64,000 nucleotides of DNA from Styela clava (taxonomy: Eukaryota > Chordata > Ascidiacea > Stolidobranchia > Styelidae). The stretch spans positions 15,009,001 through 15,073,000 of the forward strand of contig NC_135254.1 of the NCBI RefSeq assembly GCF_964204865.1, in the 5' to 3' direction. Positions 1 to 12,984 of the stretch are shown here, one piece after another. The position numbers were made by a program, and so were the translations under genes. The notes under the pieces are model-generated. The model was not told where the DNA came from. It saw only the letters and a list, made by a program, of their open reading frames with translations, and searched no databases. How positions within the stretch are numbered: the first letter of the stretch is position 1; the number at the start of each line of letters is the position of its first letter.

Positions 1-1171
1 CGTGATCTTGATATCAGAATACTTGCCATGCTCTTTTTAAACTTGAATGACTTGTACAACATACCGTTACCTTATTTCCGTCTAAAAATATAACACCTAA
101 CATTTACTGGCGTCTAGTGACGTTGGTGAATTTAAGATCTCGTGACTATGATCTCATATTTTTCACGACTATGCGCATGATATTTGGCTACGCTGTGTAA
201 CTTTCGGTGCCTTTCGTTATAAAAATTTTTACGCAAAAAATAAAACAAATTTGTTGAAAATTTTGTATTAGCCCTCGGGGTTATTTTTGAGGACAGTTAT
301 TGCATTTACTTTTACATATCGGTTAATAATAAATAGTTGAATAGTCGATACTTCGAGTCGAGGCCGTATTGTTAAATTATTTTATCAATTTGTATGGTTT
401 GCTGAACAACACTGCCGAGTACAGTTTATCGGTCAATCTATCCTTGTGGTATGGAGAATTTCTCCTCTTTGTCGCATACTTTTAATTACGAAAGCAACAA
501 TCATGTGAAAATAATCATTTTTATCATAAAAATCGTATATTTAAATAGAGAAATATTCTATATTTCACCATATAAGTCTGCAGCTATCCAGGGTATCGCA
601 TTTAGTGTACTTAATTTTTAATTTCGCATTTTTGTATTTAAAATGAACAAGGTAAAAAGTGTTTGTAATTATCATTTAATTAATGAGTGAGCTTTTGGAC
701 TACCCTACTGTATTAAGTGATATCAGAATTGTTAATTTAGCAAACGATTTAATGCCGTTTTTTCCGAATCCGTTTTGATGTATTTCGAAGAATTCAATTG
801 CAGATTTAGTAATTACTGCTTTCCTTGAAGAGTCACAAACAATCATGAACGGAAATCAGAGCAGATTGTAATTGCGTATTTTTGATAGGGACCAATAAAT
901 CTGTGCAGATGCTTCACATGTTCTTTTTTTCTGAACAAGACTGTCCAAAGCAGCCGGATACACGCATCAAGCTACAGTATTTGAGAAAAAAACGCAATTG
1001 CGGCCAAATGCTTGACTGCTCAAGTGTCTTGCTATCTGTTTACTGGTTGGTAACCATAACGAGATTAAATTATGAAGTATCAATAACCCCAGTTACATGC
1101 AATATTCAAGAGTACACTTACTCACTACTGTTGATTTACGATATGTATATATTATTTCTTGCAGCATAAAA
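1..1171. other. Intergenic / 5' flank of the monooxygenase gene
   Basis: AT-rich sequence with no convincing coding exon. Just before the first ATG of the monooxygenase gene, a pyrimidine-rich stretch ends in a splice-acceptor-like ttgcag at 1159-1164, eight bases ahead of the ATG. It could be the end of an intron in the 5' UTR or a spliced-leader acceptor; neither can be told from DNA alone. Confidence 0.5.
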
Positions 1172-4100
1172 ATGGTACAGCTAATGCTCTTTTATACATG
1201 CATTGCGTTATTGACGGTGGTGAGTGTAGAATGTCAAATGAGTCCAAGTGAAAGTTATACACATTCAGCAACGCTGCGATCTGGGAATATTTTATTGTAT
1301 TGGAAATTTGATGACATCTATATTACTTTCGAAGCAAGTATCGTTAAAATAAAATTTAATTTTAAATTTACTGAATAAGGTTATATGGGTTAGTTTTGAA
1401 TTCCAGAATTCGCAATTTTTGTTTTCATTGGCAGGAAATATATATGTGGTTTATAAATAAATATAATTTATACGTATTCTTTTACCTTAAAACTCAATCT
1501 TTGTGTGATTCTTTTAATTGAAACTAATCTGTCGAATGCCCACAAATGACCAAAAAGTTATTTTGTTTAATTTTGTTTGTTACTAATTAATATTTTTCAG
1601 GTAATCGGGCAGACAACAGGATGGATTGGGATCGGATTTTCACCAAACGGAGCTATGACAGCATCTGACATTATAGTAGGATGGGTAAAAAATGGAATCG
1701 CTACAGTGACGGTAATATATCATTTTTTGAATTGGACACTTTGTGCTTCACTAAAACACTTACTCCTATTCTTATCTCTTTTCAAACGACACAAAGACAA
1801 TCTATCATTGTGATCATTTTAATATTGGAGACAGTCTTGAAATAGATTAGTTTTTACACCATTCTCTTTTGCAGGACAGACACGGAGGCTCATCTAACAT
1901 TTACCCACCTCTTGATCCTGAACAAAATATTGAAGTACTGGGAGGTGCAGAATCAAATGGGTGGACAATGTACAAATTTTCACGTCAGATTGCTGCCTGC
2001 GAGAGTGATTACGATAGAGAAATCACGGTATAAATTTTAATTCTTATTTTTCAATATTATAATAGATATAAGTAACAGTTTTGTTTTTAAATATAGTCCA
2101 ACACAGAAAAAATAATTTGGGCGTATGGCGACACTGATCCATCAGGAGACGATCTTGCTTCAGGTGATTACCATGGAACCAAAAGAGGTAATATCCATAT
2201 ATATTTGAATAATTTACTGAAGGTTTACTGAACGAATAGGACGGATACTTTAAACTATATAATTATACTTTCTTCTATGAAATTACGTGAAGCTGGGGAT
2301 CTAGGGATGGCATAGATTACAAAAGATTGTGCGATGCCATAAAAACAATAAAAAACCACGCATGCGGAAATGGGGCGACTTTGGACAAAAATGTTGGGTG
2401 ATGCGAATGCTGTATAATAGCAACAAATTATGTATTATTCTGTTGTAAAAACAAAATAAGTCGTACTCAACTTATTCAACTAAATTTTTAGTTTATTTGT
2501 ATTCGCAAAAGCAAACTACTCATGATTTTGATTAATATTTGTTTTTATAAATTTCATAATTACTGATTCTGATTATTTTACTTCAAGGAGCTGAAAGCAT
2601 GTATTTTCTGCAATCTTCCGGAACTCCATCTGGCTTTCCAGTAGGGCCTGAATACAACACGTTCGAAGTCCGTGCAACAGAATTTACTATTCCATCAGAA
2701 GATACATATTACAATTGCAAACTTTTTAGGCTTCCGGACTTCGGTGGGAAACAGCATATTGTTAAGGTATTACAGACATTACATTAGACATTGACGTGTC
2801 ACCATCTAACTATATTTTGACATTGCAGGGTCTTTTTGCATGTAAATATGATGTTAATATCTTATTTATCTCCGATTATTTGTCAGAACAATTCACTATC
2901 TTCACAAACTATCATGACAGTTTTCTATATATATTTTATACACAGTTAAAATCCACTCATTATTCAATCTCACAATGAATCGAACATATAAATTTTATAA
3001 CTTTAATTCCTCTGGACTTTTCCCCAAGTTTTATTAATAATTGTTTACATTGAGTTTTCACGATTTACTTGTGAAACGGCCTGCGTGAATTTTGCTAATT
3101 TTATCGCTGTAATTTGATACATTTTTGTGCGTCACGAATTTTTCTTTCACGCTACAGTGGGAACCGATCATCCAATCTGGAAATGAACTTTTCGTACATC
3201 ACATGATTGTTTACACTTGTGGAGACATACAAACGGTGATTTATTTATTTATTTGAATTCCTTTTCCGGTAATCAATAACTAATATAAAACAAATACTGT
3301 GGGCCTACTTTATTATTCGTCATTAAGCAAACGATGTCCATGCAATTTTCGTTTTCGATAGTGACAAATGCTAGTTTGTCCCACTCGTGCTATAAACCAA
3401 GTTATCTATAAGTTATGATAATATTATAACATATTACAATTTTTTCTACTGTAGTGTTCCTTCTTAAAAATCTTTTTGAAAACAAATTTAGAACGAAACA
3501 GAAGCTCGTTGTTACACATCAAATATGGCTCTTTTTTCCTCTTGCACGGTTATTATTCTTGAATGGGCAGTCGGAGCAGAGGTAAACTTATTCATTATAT
3601 ACTGCTAAGTGATTTTCGATGGGTAGTTTGATAGTAGCAAAATAACGATTTAAAGATCTGAAATACTCATCATATATAGCCTTTGCTATATATTTTCAAC
3701 GATTTCAAACACATTTTATACCTACCCACCATGCATTGTCATTTTCATTTGTCTTTTTCCGTAATTGAGTGATAAAACTTTTTGTACCTCCTGAAAGTAT
3801 TGTAAAAAGTGGGGCAACATGTGGTAAATTACTCAATTTGTCCTCGTTTCTTATATTCACTTCGAAAAATATTTAATCACAAATAAGTTATAAAAACAAT
3901 TTTTTTAAATCGATCCGTTTCAGGAAATGATATACCCAACGGAAGCTGGTTTATCTGTGGGTGGACCGGGAGATCCAGTGTACGTACAGTTGGAAACACA
4001 CTACGATAATCCGAATGTGCTATCTGGTGAATTCTTTAGTCGGCAATGTATATATTTTAAAATTTATGAATAACTGAAATTGTATAGGAAAGTGGAATTT

Positions 4101-6449
4101 AATATATGTTTACTTGAGAATTTCTAATTTTATTTGTCGTAAGTCGTAACAGAAGTTTAATTTAAAGGAGTACGTGACAGTTCTGGAATCAGATTTACTT
4201 ACACTTCGACATTAAGGAAATATGAAATTGGCATCATTCAAATTGGAACTCTTGTTAATAGTCTTCATCATTTCATTCCTCCTGGAGCCGAAAGTTTCAA
4301 CAGCATAGGTCATTGTACAGAAGAATGTGTCACATATGTAAGTTACCAGATTTAACAATAAAAATCTACCGTTGGGTTAATATTCATTTATTGTATTAAA
4401 TAACGTTAATTCAATCAAGAGACATTTCCAAATTATTTGATCAAAATATTTCCTATTTCAGAGAATGGCGGCGTCTGGTGTTGATAACGTTACTGTGTTC
4501 AGTGTTGTTTTACATTCTCATCTTGCTGGGAGAAAATTAAGATTGAGACACATGAGGTAGAGAGTTTGAATATATATATATAGAATTAATGGGTTGTTAG
4601 TGTCAATTTTTTCTTCACGTGTAGATCAAAAAGTATAGTCATATCCAAACAAAGCACTTTCTTATACACACTATACAATGCGACTTGATATCACATCAAA
4701 TAAGTAAAATTTATTGACTATCTATCTATATCTATAAAATTCATAGAAAACTTTGTGCCAACCAATGCAAATGTTTTTGTGTAGAGGTGGCGTTGAACTT
4801 CCGTACTTAGGCAATGATGAGAATTATGATTTCAATTATCAAGAGGCACGATTCTTCAATCCAGGAGTTATCATGAAAAATACTGACTATTTTCAAATGG
4901 AGTGTGATTATAGCACTAAGTCTCGAACTGTAATGACAGAGGTTTGTTATTTCATACGACAGCCATTTACGATGATTATTTTTCATATATACCACATAGA
5001 GAACAAATGTTTTATTGCAATCTCTTCTTAAATCTTTTGCATCCGTTCACCTCTTTACAATTTACGAACCCAACAATGTTTAACGACACTCTATCTAATT
5101 TGCATTGACGATCGATATTTAAGTGGGTTGTCAAGAACTAGAATTTCTAAATATTTTTTTATGCTGAAATATCGTTTTATTTTTAGGGAGGATATGGTAC
5201 TATGGAGGAGATGTGTATGGGGTTTGTTTCGTACTATCCAAAGTTTGATTTAACGTCCTGTCAATCAACTGTCAGTCAATACGTTTCGTGGCCATACCTC
5301 GGAATTAATGCGAAACATATACAGCAGTAAGATCATTTTTTTTCGTATATTACAATGTTTGTTTTTCAAGAATACAGTACAGTAGTCACTTCTTCATAGA
5401 GGCGCAATTCTCACCACATCAAGGCGGCTCTTGCCACGAACGAGCCGCGGCGTCTCCATGGTTTTATGGCGCTATATTCACAAAGTCATGTACCAGATTT
5501 CTGTTTATCATGCGCAATAATATCTACCGTACATAAACCTGAAACCTAACCCGAAATCCATCAGAACTGTATCCACATGAAAAACCTACCCAAAGTTTGT
5601 CACCGTCAAGGGCAGTACTTTGATTAAAGCCTATGTGCCCTGGTTTGTCGCATTTTACCCAACAAGATTTTTAATTTTCTGCCGTGTTAGCCCGCCTCAC
5701 GCCATTGGTTTGTGGCAGCTAAAAAGTCAGCCGCCTTGGGTTTGCGGCAACTTCAGACGCAACAAAATACATAAAACTGCACTACTCATAATGCCCTATA
5801 TATCCTACAGAATAAACAACACCGCCGGAGATCATCTTTCTCATTTCATTTTGACTGGTCCAGAAGAGGTTGCCGGAAAGACGCTTTCAGAATATATGAG
5901 CGAGGTGATATATAACTAACTAGAATATGAGTACTTTATGAAATATTTTCATTTGTCACAGAAATCTTTTATTACAGCTCGACTGGAATCAGGAAAACAT
6001 CACAAACTTTGAAAGTTTTTACAATTCAGCACAGCACCTGGCGTTGTGTATTCCAGCAAACCGGAGTCAAATAGTAAGTTTCGATGTTTTTTTGTTTTTT
6101 TTGAATCACTTACAAATGCTACATTCTAAATTTCCAATTATTTCCATTGTATATATACTAAATGCGTCACAAAAATTGGAAAATGAGCAAAATCTTTTTT
6201 TCAAGAACATTTTGGTAGAAAAGTGTGTTGCATGTGATTATTTAAGAACATTTGGCATATGCATTTCAGGTCGTATCTGCGTTAGTTCCAGCCAATATAA
6301 CAACTCCATACATTCCTCCAGCGAAAGAATGTCTGGTTGCTACAACAAGTCAAACGACAACTAGCCATGGCCATGCAGTCAAATCGCCTCTTTTTATCAT
6401 TATAGTCTGGTTGTTGTTTTTCGCCTATATAGGTTACTCCAACAATTGA
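1172..6449 (+). CDS. MOXD1: DBH-like copper monooxygenase (MOXD1-like), 15 exons
   Basis: Type II copper, ascorbate-dependent monooxygenase of the DBH/MOXD1 family, expected in the secretory pathway; substrate unknown. Exons: 1172-1333, 1601-1711, 1875-2027, 2097-2187, 2588-2766, 3158-3235, 3492-3581, 3924-4026, 4168-4337, 4462-4556, 4785-4941, 5187-5326, 5811-5904, 5978-6073, 6270-6449. They join in frame to 632 aa, close to the family length (about 610). Order: signal peptide (residues 1-21), DOMON domain with TTGWIGIGFSP (about 30-170), N- and C-terminal copper monooxygenase domains, and a hydrophobic C-terminal segment suggesting membrane anchoring. All six expected copper ligands are visible: H246, H247, H314, H397, H399 and M472 (in GTMEEMC). 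Intron 1 seems to use a GC donor at 1334; the other introns are GT-AG. The first ATG that yields a signal peptide was chosen as start. Assignment to MOXD1 rather than DBH rests on gene shape and the C-terminal anchor. Confidence 0.9.
5327..5810. other. Intron 12 with GC-rich inserted sequence
   Basis: About 350 bases in the middle of this intron (roughly 5394-5760) are more GC-rich than the other introns. They contain palindrome-like runs around gagccgcggcg and gccgcctt. This looks like an old, non-coding transposon insertion, but I found no clear terminal repeats. Confidence 0.3.
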
Positions 6450-6711
6450 AAGCCAAAATCTGATACAATATCTAGAGAACATGACATTTGAATCGTTTTT
6501 TTTTTTATAGTTTATGCCTAATTTAGGAAGTGTAGTTTGCTTATATCGAGGCATACATACATTAGGAATCATTTGGGTTACCTGCTTAAATTTGTAAAAA
6601 GCAGAAATATATGAATCAAGATAACAAAAAACAAATCAATCAACTCGATTGTATTGTTTAAATATAATATTGTTATAATACTACTTTCATCTGCACAAAC
6701 AGTAAGCAAAC

Positions 6712-6717
6712 AATAAA
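6712..6717 (+). terminator. Polyadenylation signal AATAAA of the monooxygenase gene
   Basis: Canonical aataaa about 260 bases after the stop codon at 6449. It is the most likely 3' end of the transcript on the + strand. Confidence 0.45.
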
Positions 6718-6814
6718 CAATACGCCCCGTGATAAAACAAAGTTTCATCGCAATCCCAACAAATTTTTTGAGCTATTTTTTAGCTAAAACATCACAATTT
6801 GGTTTTAGTTTTCG

Positions 6815-6894
6815 TTGTGGCATCATCGGGCGGGCCAGATTGAATTTCTCAATAGGCCGGATTCTGTCCAATGGTCGTAGTTTGTCCATCCCTG
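6815..6894. mobile_element. hAT-type transposon end fragment
   Basis: A GC-rich subterminal run with gggcgggcc and ggccgg, followed by gtttgtccatccctg, has the look of a hAT right terminal region ending in CCCTG at 6894. No left terminal repeat was found, so only a remnant is claimed. Confidence 0.4.
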
Positions 6895-9800
6895 GTCTTG
6901 AGGGTCTAAAAAACGTTTCAAGCTACGAAAAATTGCACTGCTGGTAGATACATTAACAGATTGGCAACTGAAAACATTATTGAAAGAAAAAAGTCCGTAT
7001 AAGGGACACAGTCCGTTTTAGTATATGTAACATTTGCACAGAAACACTACATTCCTTTGCCTGAAAAGAGACGCCAATCAGAATATTAGATGCTGTTTAT
7101 TGAAATTTGGTATAAAAAATCGAGACGACCATGGCAGCGCTACCTAAATGAGACAACAACAATAAGCCATGCGTGGACGTGCCAGTAATTTGTAAAAGTG
7201 AAGTATGCATCTGTGGGACAAATAACAGCGAGCACGAGATGCAAATCGAGGCACTGACGGTATATATTCATTCCAAATCAAACCCTTGGAGATGTTGAAA
7301 TCAACTATATACTTTGATATTAAGATTCATGATGTAAATAATAACTGGTGCGGTGCTAACACCTGACTTTAAATGGAGTGATATTGTGTGTTAATGTACG
7401 GGTGATACCAGAAACCTGAAAAAGCTCGATCCCGAATTAACCATCCAACCTCTGTTGCTTGGACGTTGATTGCAGTAATGGACATCAGTAGGCCAGTTTA
7501 TTCCGGCAGTTACACAAAATTTGACCTATTTAAATTACCATCACTTCTAATATTAGCTAAATAAATAAAACAAACATAAAAAATATAACCTACAAATAAT
7601 AAAAGTCCAGAGCAGAGGGGATGTGCGCTCACTAAAAACACAGAAAGAAGAGAGAGCGTCCTGCGGGAGAACTCACTGATGCCAGATTATTCGTCGGAAC
7701 AGACAGTCAAGTTAGCTCAATTAAATATACTTGGAACGCTTGTGTTATAAAGAATGGAAATAATATATGCAATTAAGTATTAGTATGAAATTTTGGATAA
7801 GGAATCAATTCATTTACCCAAAGATGAATCTACTGCGTTTATCAAAATAAATGATTATCGCAAGACTGGCACGACTACAGAAATGGACATAGCAAAAGAC
7901 TTTCCTTGAACACAACCTAGTGTAATTACAAATGTGCAGTAAAACGATTTCGAAGTCAGTTAATTTCAAATCGAAGATATTTTTTTCGTGATGGTAACAG
8001 CAGCACAATTGCAATAACTTTTTAAAAATAATAAAGTTTTGTAAATTCAAATAAATCCAGTCGTATTTATTTTCTGTTAATTTAACTATGGGACAGAACG
8101 TTTCAACAGGAACAACCATGATATTTTTGATGATTATGGATTAAACACAGAAAAAAAAAATGAGCTTTCGCCAAACTCTGGGTCTGGTAGATAAAATTTT
8201 GCTGAAATGAAATAGGTAGTTTAGCGAATTGATTTAATGATAGTTTCAAAATTGCCATCGGTATCTGGAAAAGTACGTCGATGTTCTGATGTAATGAGCG
8301 ACGACTTTATCATTGATAAAAAGACTGAATGTGCATTTGCTCTTTGGGTTATCAAATCACTAATTCCAAGTCAACAGAAAACCATCACAGCAGAGCAGTG
8401 GCACTTTTATTTTTGAATGAGATGACTCTGATCCTTCATACTTTATTAATCCTTAACAATCATAATAGAAAAGATACAAAATTTGGCGAGAGACGGCCGA
8501 GCAAGCTTCTTATCAGATTGTTTGCAGAAGTGAAGTGTTATCAAAACAATGGAAAACTGCACTTACTGGCGTATAAACAGGGGTCTGTATTTGCAAATGC
8601 AATAACATTAAATCCAGTTTTAAAATTAGAATCAAAGTCCACGAAGAGACTGGGTCTCTGTCACTGGGTAGATCATCTGTTTATACGTAGTCAGATCTAA
8701 ACATATAATGTATATATCGAGCATGCATATATAAGCTATAGGAATTTCTGACCTTCGATTTCCTAGCTAATGAGAACAATTATATCAGCACTACAGATAA
8801 GAATACTTTTTTTTTTATAATTCAATGACTTTCAGAAATTGAACAATGTGAAAACATGAAAAATGAATCAAATAGATATTCTGTGATTATACGGTATCTG
8901 AAATATCAACAACTCCGCCCAATTCGGTATATCAACCGGAAATTTGTTCTCAGCACTACGACTAATTATTCCAGCATCCAGGAATTATTTGCAAAAAATT
9001 GGTCAAGTGTTAAGTAGTAAGCCATGTCTTCGTACGAACCTCTGTTTGCCTTTGGAGAGGCAATCAAGGTTTAAATATTTGGTCAGTATCATCTGCTTTT
9101 ATAGATCTACAAATAACAGTGTGTTTATCTAGAAGCTAGATTGTTGACAGTAGGTTTGATACATAACCAAAATGGAAGTTCAGGTGGTGAAAACAGATGA
9201 TATTTATTTCATGGATGTTTGTAGTGTGCAGGGAACTTGATACCAAGTCTCATTGCGATTTATGTTTGATAACAATTGAGAATCAGGAAACAAAAATACA
9301 AAACAAAATAAGTCGATGTCTCGTTAAAATAATGCTTTCTGTCATTGCTTAGATTCTTTAAAATATATAATTATGAATTTAATTTTTTGTGTCCGCTAAT
9401 AAGAGTTACGCAGATCAGAACGACACAATAGAAGTGAAAATAAGAAGTAGGAAATAGACTAATTTTGACTATTCACTGGTATATATTCAATATTTGAAAA
9501 AACAATTCATCAGGGACTGAAAGGTATAAAGAATTATTGTATCGCTGTATTAAGGGCATACTTGATATTGAAGGCAAAATACTTGATATTTTCTCAAAAA
9601 TAAACATAGCTAATTTGAAGAGTTTTGTGAAAGTTCAAACAAACTAAGGGTCCATATAAATAAATGTATATCCACCGATGATTCGCTTTTTTTCATGCAC
9701 TGAACTGTTGTATTCGATTGCGTGGTTATGTTCAACATAAAGACGATTAACTATCATCAATTTTTGTCATCGAAGGATAGACTATTAAAATAGGAACGAA

Positions 9801-11286
9801 TTTTTTTTTTTGTAAGAAGAATTCAGTTCTGCCAATTAAACGGAGACACTGCAGTTAACGATTGCAGACGCCGGATGAGCAAACACGATACGGTTCCCGT
9901 GGTTGACACAGACTATTTCTGCTTAATGTTGGTCTATCTATGGTGCTGCGCCGAAAACGGAAAGAAACTACTGCACCAATCGACTTTAAAGGTGAAAGAA
10001 TACACTAGGTTGAAAAGGCTATTATTTTGAACTTATAAAAAATAAGTCACATTTTGACCATTGGAAATTTCGGTGTTGTCAGTTCATTGCGAAAACCCCT
10101 ATTTTCCTGTGTGGCTGAAATGTTATATCTGGTGTAAATCAGTCACTATTTGGCAAAAAAACGAATATGTCATAAATTTTGATCAAGAAGAACTTGGAAA
10201 GAACGCAGAATATTTATATGTTCAGCAGCAAAAATCATTCGGTAGATCTAGGAAAAAATGTTCATATATATACAAAATAACGATTGCGAACGTGCTTGAG
10301 CTGGCAGTCGATCTGCAAAACAATGTTCGCATCTACGTGATGTCTTATAGAACATGGAATCATTGGATGGATGGAATAATTGTATCAGTTTTGTTCAGGC
10401 CTGCCTGAAAATTAGAAAGTGTGTAAGGTAGATGAGAGTGATAGAGAATTTATTATAGTGAAACTCGTCTCACTACCAACTTCTGGCTCGCATTATTATA
10501 GAAAGTTGCCAATCTACAATTTTTGTATCCGGTTACTACAATATCTGCCATCCACAGAAGGAATACGACAAACAATTTGCGACTCGTTTGTAACCAGTAT
10601 GCAGTGTCATATTGAATTACAGATCATGCCAGTTGTATAATAAATTCAATTTCCGACTCTCGAGCATAAATGAAATTACATATCATACCACGATACCAGC
10701 TTCATGTTGAAACTCGCGCTCCGATTCTTGACAAAATTTCAAGTAGGACTTCGGATCTGAACTTCATTTCCAAATATTCAATTATGTCTCGAGCCCAGAT
10801 TGCAATTGCAACTTAACAAGCATTGTCTTTCAAAAAACGTTTTCGGCTTCAACATTTAAAGATAAGAAACTCCTAATTCAACAAATCTAAGCTCGGATGT
10901 TCGACTCTGAATCAAAATTTAAATCGGTTTTCGACTCCAATAACATAAAAGAGCGAAAGTACAGATTTCTATCATTATCGCAAGAAGTGCAGGTAGATTT
11001 ACAAAACTAAAAAACACAACACTGAAATAATATGACCTTCCTTACTGGTCATATTCTCATGCTGGTGATTTCTTGAACATTTGTCACCGTGGATGCTCCA
11101 GAAACAATATGTGTACGCAACCACAAAAAAACGTCGAAGGTAGAATCGGGCTGTCAAACATACTGGCATAAGTGAGGATGAAAGTTTCGATTTTTTGGGG
11201 GATTATTCACGAATATTCCCTGAATAATTTGAAAATTTTAGAAATTTTTTCATGAATGTAATTGAATTTATATTATTGTTATAACG

Positions 11287-11294
11287 TATATATA
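11287..11294 (+). promoter_or_regulatory. Candidate TATA box of IL-17 gene 1
   Basis: TATATATA lies 96 bases before the ATG at 11383. The paralogue has the same element at 18840-18847, 100 bases before its ATG, within otherwise drifting sequence. Position and conservation support a TATA box. Confidence 0.4.
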
Positions 11295-11382
11295 CACGTC
11301 TCGAAGTCGACATACCAACATTATAAACTTCCAGAATCAGTAAACTTTGTCGAGAAGAATTTTTGTATATTTAGAAGTTTTC

Positions 11383-12650
11383 ATGAAGACCATAATAATG
11401 CGTATGGTTTTTATCATACTTGCAATCACCGCCATATGCTCATCACTGAAAGTGAAGCCAAATGGAAGGAAGAAGATCAAAAGAAAAGGTGCCGAATCTC
11501 ATCCCGAATGCCGAACTTTCAAAAAAACTAACGAAAGGTAAGAACTTATAATATAAGAGCATAAATGGTCTATTATCGTGAAGTTCAATAATGTTATTGT
11601 ACAGACACTCGGTGTTCAGTAGTTTAATATTTATGTCTAACTAAAACAAAAATCACGATATAACACTTGCTATTTTGTACCATGTATAAACCTATAAAAC
11701 CACACATGTTCTATTCAAAATTTAACAATTTTGTCGCAATGTCATTACTTTACAGAAGACAGTGCGAACTTGTGTTCTCAAATCCCTACATCGCATGGTC
11801 AGAGAAGATGCTTTCGGACGATAAATATATCGAAAATCTAGAGACAGTAGACGTTTCGGATAACGACGGTGCGCAAATAACAAGAAAAAAGCGACGAGCA
11901 CAAAAGATAAAGAAATGCAAATTTACCATGGAGCATTACAAAAATACATCTCTACCAAAGGGACTGCGTAGTACGTCACCGTATGAGAGTTACATTACTT
12001 TTGATGCGAATAGGTTGGTGAAATATTAATAACATTAAAATTCCCCCGATACGTTTAGAGATGTATCTTTAAATATTTTAATGATTCCAAAAGTCAGTTG
12101 GGCCTAATTTCCATCTGTGACTATTTCTCGACAAATCATACGTCTCAAGTCTTGCTTCGGTATTTGCATACAATATTAAAAATTTAGAGATAACGCAATC
12201 CAGCAAACTGCAATGGTAAAAAAATTAATCATAAAAGTGCCCACCCATTTATGCATACTTTGGCGGGACAAGTAACTGCATCACTGGAAGACAGTCATAT
12301 ATATATAACACGGACTGGTGCGGATAGCATGTTGCAGTATTAATTTCATGCAATTATTTGATTTTCGTTTTTATTTATTCCTATCCGTGGCTTATTTCAG
12401 AATTCCTGTTCGGATAATTAGTCACCGATGTCTTTGCCGGGGATGCATTAATGTGGCAACTCTTGAAGAAGACAACAACGTCGTTAGTCAGCGAGTTCAA
12501 GTTCCAGTCGAAGTGATGAGAAACAAAGCGAAAGTACGAGAGACTGTATATGTTGGTTGCAGCTGTTTTATACCCAAAACATTCAACATAAAGAATCGTC
12601 CTAGAGGGAGACCTAGAAATAGAAAGCGCCGAAATCGCCGAACCGGTTGA
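11383..12650 (+). CDS. Interleukin-17-like secreted cytokine, gene 1 (three exons)
   Basis: Secreted IL-17-family protein of 220 aa. Exons 11383-11537, 11756-12013 and 12401-12650, with both introns phase 2. Signal peptide at about residues 1-20 (VFIILAITAICSS). Residues 40-90 form a pro-region with the motif NPYIAWSEKML (61-71), also present in genes 2 and 3. A basic furin-like site RKKRR (95-99) precedes the IL-17 domain. The domain shows C106, the STSPY strip (124-128), NRIPVRI, the CLCRGC cluster (C148, C150, C153) and GCSC (C191, C193), which is the IL-17 cystine-knot pattern. One sequon, N115-T-S. The last 17 residues are strongly basic, with an AT-hook-like GRPR. The start is the first ATG giving a signal peptide; M6 and M8 are alternatives. 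By family, a ligand for IL-17 receptors; orthology to a numbered vertebrate IL-17 is not claimed. Confidence 0.9.
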
Positions 12651-12756
12651 TGTTGTTGACAGCGATACTTGTTGAAACATTTTACACGATAGTTTGATAA
12701 TATGAATTTTCATTTATTTAAACGAAATGTATTTTTTTATTTTGTTCTCTCCTTGT

Positions 12757-12762
12757 AATAAA
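12757..12762 (+). terminator. Polyadenylation signal AATAAA of IL-17 gene 1
   Basis: Canonical aataaa about 107 bases after the stop codon at 12650. The matching place in the duplicate (about 20330) has lost the motif, reading as an A-run. Confidence 0.55.
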
Positions 12763-12984
12763 ATTTCATTAATTTGCGTCCAGTTTAGATAATTTCCCAC
12801 GGAAACATACAGAATATACATTCGAGGATATTGTCCTTGAGTTGATTGTTGAAACAGGTTGCTAAACAGCAGTCGCGCGAGAGGTCACAAAATGGAATCG
12901 GAAATTTCCATGAAACGACTCCTGAAACGGTCCCCGCGTTTGTTAAAAATGCCGGCTTTCAGAATGTCTCTCTATTTTAATCCA

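Larger units (their letters stand above)
6450..11240. other. Intergenic region, no gene recognised
   Basis: AT-rich spacer. A hAT-type right end is recognisable at about 6815-6894 (GC-rich run ending in gtccatccctg), without an identified left partner. The open frames here, the longest being 123 codons at 8329-8700, show no recognisable domain. A short stretch at 9945-10015 resembles 16575-16645, hinting that the duplication holding the first two IL-17 genes may once have reached further upstream. Confidence 0.5.
10838..12855 (+). repeat. Duplicated block A (IL-17 gene 1 plus promoter)
   Basis: This block matches 18370-20420 over roughly 2 kb. Shared parts include about 500 bases of upstream sequence (for example tatgaccttcc, actggtcatatt and gtggatgctccagaaacaat), all three exons, both introns in part, and the 3' UTR. 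The two copies have diverged by many substitutions and small gaps, so the duplication is not recent. Confidence 0.85.

Noticed and set aside
643..655. Possible 5' coding exon ATGAACAAG before gtaaaaag
   Set aside because: Joining it to the acceptor at 1164 gives the wrong frame for the monooxygenase; at most it would be 5' UTR.
2293..2320. ctagggatggc as a left hAT end pairing with the right end at 6894
   Set aside because: Would place the monooxygenase exons inside the transposon, and no target duplication supports it.
8329..8700. 123-codon open frame in the 6.5-11 kb spacer
   Set aside because: No recognisable domain, signal peptide or splice context; average composition of the spacer.
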